Origin: Pseudomonas sp. Irchel 3H7
GTDB taxonomy: Bacteria > Pseudomonadota > Gammaproteobacteria > Pseudomonadales > Pseudomonadaceae
Assembly (NCBI RefSeq): GCF_900187605.1
Contig: NZ_FYEA01000006.1
Coordinates: 62,001-126,000, forward strand
Reading direction: 5' to 3'
DNA length: 64,000 bases
A program made the translations under genes and the position numbers. Under the pieces are notes generated by a model, which saw only the letters and a program-made list of their open reading frames with translations, had not been told where the DNA came from and did not search any database. Position 1 is the stretch's first letter. Every line of letters starts with the position of its first letter. Below, piece after piece: positions 60,230 to 64,000 of the stretch.

Positions 60230-61156
60230 TCAGCCCGCCATGGCCAAGCGATTACGCCCTTCACGCTTGGCCACGTACAGCGCACTGTCAGCGCGGCGCA
60301 GCAAGCTGTCGGCCGATTCGCCGGGCAGTAACGTCGAGCATCCCAGGCTCACGGTCAGCTCGATCAACTGCCCATCGGCGTAGTACTCAGCCGCCTGTGT
60401 CGCATAACGCAGCCGTTCGCCGACCATTGCCGCCGCTTCGCGGCTGGTGTTGGACAGCAGAATCAGAAACTCTTCCCCGCCGTAACGGAACACCATGTCG
60501 ACGTTGCGCAATTGTGCCTTGATCGTCGCGGCGATGGCTTTAAGCACGTCATCGCCGGCACTGTGACCATGGCTGTCATTGACCCGTTTGAAGTGGTCGA
60601 TATCGAGCATCAACAGCGACAACGGTTGCAGGTGGCGACGGGACATTTCGATTTCCCGTTGCAGGGTCTGCTCCATGGCGATGCGGTTGCCGGCGCCGGT
60701 CAGCGGATCGCGCAGAGCGCTCTGGGTCGCCTCACGGTAAAGCAGGGCGTTGCGCATCGGGTACAGCAAGGATGACAGCAGCGACTCCAGCTGGCCTTGT
60801 TCCTTGTCGTTGAAGCGCTGATTGCGGCGGAACACCAGTTCGCCCATGTGCTCGCCTTCGTGGCTCAGGCTGTAGCTGACCGAGTGATGGCCGCGGCTGC
60901 CGAACTCCAGGCGCAAATCGCTGCCTTGGTGCACGTAACTCAGCGCGTCCAATGGCACGAGGCGCTGAACTTCGCGGAAAAACAGACCGAGGATGCGTTG
61001 CGGTTCGAGGCTGGTTTGCAGTTGCAGGCTCATTTGCTGGCGCAATTGCGCCAGACTGGCCGGTCGCTCCAACAAGGGAGGCAATTGACCAAAGCCCAGG
61101 CGTTGCAATTTGGCACTGTCAAAGTCAATTGCATTGGTCTGGGAGGGTGATTTCAT
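60230..61156 (-). CDS. Diguanylate cyclase (GGDEF domain)
   Basis: 308 residues, cytoplasmic. The N-terminal 140 residues are a GAF-like sensor part (PLDALSYVHQGSDLRLEFG). The GGDEF domain has GGEEF with the inhibitory RNVD I-site exactly five residues upstream, and a LDIDHFKRVNDSHGHSAGDDVL metal segment, so an active, product-inhibited cyclase is likely. The 361 bases upstream (61157-61517) hold no gene; they are its leader and the 3' side of yciK. Confidence 0.92.
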   Translation of the reverse strand: MKSPSQTNAIDFDSAKLQRLGFGQLPPLLERPASLAQLRQQMSLQLQTSLEPQRILGLFFREVQRLVPLDALSYVHQGSDLRLEFGSRGHHSVSYSLSHEGEHMGELVFRRNQRFNDKEQGQLESLLSSLLYPMRNALLYREATQSALRDPLTGAGNRIAMEQTLQREIEMSRRHLQPLSLLMLDIDHFKRVNDSHGHSAGDDVLKAIAATIKAQLRNVDMVFRYGGEEFLILLSNTSREAAAMVGERLRYATQAAEYYADGQLIELTVSLGCSTLLPGESADSLLRRADSALYVAKREGRNRLAMAG

Positions 61157-61517
61157 ATGGCGTGAACCCTTAGCAGTAAGTCTGTCTTACAGGCTGGGTG
61201 AGAGCGGCTATGGGCTGCGCGTCATACTGATCCATCAGTCCCGTAGGACGTTTGGCGTAAGTTTAGTCTGCCGGATGACGATTAGTCAGCTATCGAAATC
61301 GGCCTCGCCCCATTGCCTTCACGTGGCTTGCTTTGAGGAGAATTAGAGCGAAAGTCGTGCCATTCGGTTCGGTTTTATTTAAACCGTTTGGAATCAATGG
61401 TTTGGATATCTGGGTGCGAGGTGTGCGCTGGAAATTTGACTGAAATGTGACGGTCGCCAGCGGCAAATGCATGCCGCGACAGGAATCTGCCGCGGCAACA
61501 AATGCGACGTATGGCAG

Positions 61518-62258
61518 TTATTGCGCGTTGAATGCCTGGCCGTTGATGCCGGTACTGTCCGGGCCCATCAGGTACAGGTACACCGGCATGATTTCTTCCG
61601 GCGTCGGATTGTTCAGCGGATTTTCTCCCGGATAAGCTTGCGCGCGCATACTGGTGCGCGTACCGCCCGGGTTGATGCTGTTGGAACGCACTGGCGCCAC
61701 ACCATCGACTTCATCGGCCAGGGTTTGCATCAGGCCTTCGGTGGCGAACTTCGACACGCCATAGGCGCCCCAGTACGCCCGGCCCTTACGCCCGACACTG
61801 CTGGAGGTGAACACTACCGAGGCATCCTGCGACAGCTTGAGCAACGGCAGCAGGGTGCTGGTCAGCATGAACATGGCGTTGACGTTGACCTGCATGACGC
61901 GCATGAAGTTTTCGCCGGACAACTGCTCGATCGGTGTGCGTGGGCCGATGATCGAAGCGTTGTGCAGCAAGCCGTCGAGGTGGCCGAATTCGGCCTCGAT
62001 CATCGCGGCCAGCTCATCGTATTGATGGGGCAGGGCGGTTTCGAGGTTGAACGGAATCACCGCCGGCTGAGGGTGGCCTGCCGCTTCGATTTCGTCATAG
62101 ACCTGCGTCAGGTTCGCTTCGGTCTTGCCCAGCAGCAATACGGTGGCGCCGTGGGCAGCGTAGGTTTTCGCCGCAGCCGCGCCAATGCCCCGACCGGCAC
62201 CGGTGACCAGAATGACCCGATCCTTGAGTAATTCGGGGCGAGCGGAATAATCAAACAT
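61518..62258 (-). CDS. yciK: SDR oxidoreductase, YciK family
   Basis: 246 residues. Cofactor loop VTGAGRGIGAAAAKTY, LHNASIIGP (replacing NNAG), Ser of FTSSSVGRKG and YGVSKFATE catalytic Tyr-Lys. YciK proteins are predicted membrane-facing reductases of unknown substrate. In Pseudomonas the gene follows mupP and ubiG on the same strand, as here. Confidence 0.92.
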   Translation of the reverse strand: MFDYSARPELLKDRVILVTGAGRGIGAAAAKTYAAHGATVLLLGKTEANLTQVYDEIEAAGHPQPAVIPFNLETALPHQYDELAAMIEAEFGHLDGLLHNASIIGPRTPIEQLSGENFMRVMQVNVNAMFMLTSTLLPLLKLSQDASVVFTSSSVGRKGRAYWGAYGVSKFATEGLMQTLADEVDGVAPVRSNSINPGGTRTSMRAQAYPGENPLNNPTPEEIMPVYLYLMGPDSTGINGQAFNAQ

Positions 62259-62278
62259 AAAAACCTCATCATGGAGTC

Positions 62279-62332
62279 AGATCGTTCCCCACGCTCCGCG
62301 TGGGAATGCAGCCAATGACGCTCTGCGTCAGG
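62279..62332. repeat. Single-arm type D palindrome
   Basis: CACGCTCCGCGTGGGAATGC and the adjacent short palindrome GACGCTCTGCGTC, in the gap between mupP and yciK; related to 13665-13769. Confidence 0.65.
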
Positions 62333-62334
62333 TC

Positions 62335-63006
62335 TCAGCAGCTGCAAAGCGCGCTATCGAGTACCTTGCGCAATTCCGACGGATGATCCACCACCACATC
62401 CGCGCCCCAATGACGCGGATTATCGTCCGGGTGGATATAGCCAAACGTCACCGCAGCGGTTTTCGTCCCGGCATCGCGCCCCGATTCGATATCGCGCAGA
62501 TCATCGCCTACAAACAGAACCGTCGACGGATCCAGATCAAGCATCTTGCACGCAAGGATCAACGGTTCCGGATCCGGCTTGCTGTTTTTCACGTGATCCG
62601 GGCAGATCAGCAGCGCCGAACGCTCGGCCAGTCCCAACTGTTGCATGATCGGCTCGGCAAAGCGCAACGGTTTGTTGGTGACCACGCCCCAGATCAGCTT
62701 GGCCTTTTCGATATCAGCTAACAGTTCGCCCATGCCGTCGAACAGTTTGCTGTGCACGGCGCAGCCAACCAGATAGCGCTCAAGGAACTCCAGGCGCAGT
62801 TCTTCGAAGCCCGGTGATTCCGGGTCCATCGAAAACGTCACCGCAACCATGGCTTTAGCGCCACCGGAGATCTCGTCGCGGATGTGCTTGTCGTTCATCG
62901 GCGGCAAACCACGATCCGCGCGCATTGCCTGGCAGATGGCGATGAAGTCCGGCGCCGTGTCGAGCAGGGTGCCGTCCATGTCGAAGAGAACTGCTCTGAT
63001 GGCCAT
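62335..63006 (-). CDS. mupP: N-acetylmuramic acid 6-phosphate phosphatase (HAD)
   Basis: 223 residues, HAD superfamily with a small helical cap. Motif [12 protein letters not shown] (two Asp), motif II VVTNKPL (Thr), motif III Lys in NSKPDPEP, motif [14 protein letters not shown]. In Pseudomonas the gene between ubiG and yciK encodes MupP, which dephosphorylates MurNAc-6-P in the cell-wall recycling bypass that links to fosfomycin tolerance. It was long labelled phosphoglycolate phosphatase. The gap to ubiG is four bases. Confidence 0.9.
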   Translation of the reverse strand: MAIRAVLFDMDGTLLDTAPDFIAICQAMRADRGLPPMNDKHIRDEISGGAKAMVAVTFSMDPESPGFEELRLEFLERYLVGCAVHSKLFDGMGELLADIEKAKLIWGVVTNKPLRFAEPIMQQLGLAERSALLICPDHVKNSKPDPEPLILACKMLDLDPSTVLFVGDDLRDIESGRDAGTKTAAVTFGYIHPDDNPRHWGADVVVDHPSELRKVLDSALCSC

Positions 63007-63010
63007 CGGC

Positions 63011-63709
63011 TTATTCCTCGCGCAGGGTCTGGATCATGTAGTTGACGTCAACGTCGTTGGCCAGCTTGTAGTGCTTGGTCAGCGGGTTGTAGGTCAAGCC
63101 GATGATGTCCTTGACGGTCAGGCCGGCCATGCGGCTCCACGCGCCGAGCTCGGAAGGGCGGATGAATTTCTTGAAGTCGTGGGTGCCGCGCGGCAGCAGC
63201 TTCATGATGTATTCAGCGCCGATAATGGCGAACAGGTATGCCTTCGGGTTGCGGTTGATGGTCGAGAAGAACACCTGGCCACCCGGTTTGACCATGCGGA
63301 AGCAAGCACGAATGACCGACGATGGATCCGGTACGTGCTCGAGCATTTCCAGGCAGGTCACCACGTCGAACTGCTCAGGCATTTCTTCGGCCAGGGCTTC
63401 GGCGGTGATCTGGCGGTATTCGACGCTGACGCCGGATTCCAGTTGATGCAGTTGCGCGACCGCCAGTGGCGCCTCGCCCATGTCGATACCCATCACGGTG
63501 GCACCGCGTTGCGCCATGGCTTCGCTGAGGATGCCGCCGCCGCAACCGACGTCGAGGACTTTCTTGCCGGCCAGATTGACCCGCTCGTCAATCCAGTTGA
63601 CCCGCAAAGGGTTGATGTCGTGCAGCGGTTTGAATTCGCTTTCGCGGTCCCACCAGCGATGGGCCAGGGCTTCGAATTTGGCGATTTCGGCGTGGTCGAC
63701 GTTGCTCAT
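63011..63709 (-). CDS. ubiG: Bifunctional 2-polyprenyl-6-hydroxyphenol methylase / 3-demethylubiquinol 3-O-methyltransferase
   Basis: 232 residues. SAM-binding motif [16 protein letters not shown], then [13 protein letters not shown] and [16 protein letters not shown], the standard UbiG pattern. It performs both O-methylations of ubiquinone synthesis. The start is the ATG of MSNVDHAEI with GAGG eight bases upstream. First of ubiG-mupP-yciK. Confidence 0.95.
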   Translation of the reverse strand: MSNVDHAEIAKFEALAHRWWDRESEFKPLHDINPLRVNWIDERVNLAGKKVLDVGCGGGILSEAMAQRGATVMGIDMGEAPLAVAQLHQLESGVSVEYRQITAEALAEEMPEQFDVVTCLEMLEHVPDPSSVIRACFRMVKPGGQVFFSTINRNPKAYLFAIIGAEYIMKLLPRGTHDFKKFIRPSELGAWSRMAGLTVKDIIGLTYNPLTKHYKLANDVDVNYMIQTLREE

Positions 63710-63741
63710 GTTCAATTCCTCTAAAACTTTAAAAGGGCTGT

Positions 63742-63764
63742 AGCCCCGGCGTGGGCGCCGGGGT
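63742..63764. promoter_or_regulatory. GC-rich hairpin upstream of ubiG
   Basis: CCCCGGCG TGGG CGCCGGGG between the amidohydrolase stop and the ubiG start, with no T-run on either side; it is more likely an attenuator or processing structure than a terminator. Confidence 0.4.
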
Positions 63765-63766
63765 GT

Positions 63767-64000
63767 TTACGATTCGGTGTGGCCGCTGATGCGCTGGCCC
63801 CAGGTACGGGCGGTGGCGCCCAGTTGCGCTTCGTCCATGCGCGTCAGGCGTCGGTCGTCGAGCAGTTGTTTGCCGGCGACCCACAGGTGTTTCACGCAAT
63901 CGCGGCCGGTGGCGTATATAAGCTGCGATACCGGGTCATACACCGGTTGCTGGGCCAGGCCGGACAGGTCGAAAGCGACGATGTCGGCGGCTTTGCCGAT
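63767..64000 (-). CDS. TRZ/ATZ-family amidohydrolase, C-terminal fragment (MtaD-like)
   Basis: Only the last 77 residues are inside the window; the gene continues past 64000. The visible end ([44 protein letters not shown]) is the C-terminal composite domain of cytosine/S-adenosylhomocysteine/MTA deaminases. In Pseudomonas such a gene is next to ubiG and is thought to deaminate 5'-methylthioadenosine or SAH. The catalytic residues are outside the window. Confidence 0.85.
   Translation of the reverse strand: MGKAADIVAFDLSGLAQQPVYDPVSQLIYATGRDCVKHLWVAGKQLLDDRRLTRMDEAQLGATARTWGQRISGHTES

Overview
The window reads as a chromosomal segment of a Pseudomonas of the P. fluorescens group. Evidence for this is the GC-rich codon use, the divergent etfD / etfBA locus, the NAGGN osmolyte operon, the ubiG-mupP-yciK row, a 1-undecene synthase gene (undA), an RsmI-like CsrA, and many REPIN-type palindromes between genes (cores such as GCTGGCAAGCCAGC and GAGCCTGCTCGCG). 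No rRNA, tRNA, CRISPR array, transposase or prophage was found.

Layout. 276-4532: a GntR regulator, ADP-ribosylglycohydrolase, NCS1 permease and PfkB kinase, parallel in composition to E. coli yegTUVW and probably a salvage route for a modified nucleoside. 4699-8090: small unknown proteins, an MFS carrier, an HD phosphohydrolase and a GNAT acetyltransferase. 8250-10660: a tightly overlapping, locally AT-rich cassette (unknown protein, PAAR protein, alpha/beta-hydrolase effector, lipoprotein) that looks like an orphan type VI secretion effector/immunity island. 10815-15990: D-galactonate catabolism (dgoK, dgoA, dgoD, transporter, IclR regulator) with a recognisable promoter and a palindromic operator candidate. 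15987-18123: a YahK-like alcohol dehydrogenase divergent from an AraC regulator. 18307-22202: ETF-ubiquinone oxidoreductase divergent from etfB-etfA, with a PsrA-like operator between them. 22283-27550: an envelope trio (binding protein, DUF4398 lipoprotein, OmpA lipoprotein), a MocR regulator with paired direct repeats upstream, and small proteins. 27867-32283: LtaS-like membrane phosphotransferase, DUF3309 peptide, SDR, YnfA, CsrA/RsmI and YheU.

32482-37363 is the three-gene NAGGN (N-acetylglutaminylglutamine amide) operon. 37473-44113 is the most unusual locus: a 1604-residue protein with a toxin-like N-terminus, leucine-rich repeats and a C-terminal NEL-type E3 ubiquitin ligase domain with the Cys-x-Asp motif, divergent from a 494-residue protein resembling its N-terminus. 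44117-56593 holds housekeeping and accessory genes: mnmC, a two-domain polyphosphate:AMP phosphotransferase, a thiolase, a DMT exporter, fumC, a DUF2059 protein, a BolA protein, trhO, a DsbA-like protein and an ABC exporter. 56795-61156 has two c-di-GMP genes flanking undA; the first carries a sharp low-GC patch inside its EAL domain. The window ends with yciK-mupP-ubiG and the 3' end of a TRZ/ATZ amidohydrolase, all on the minus strand.
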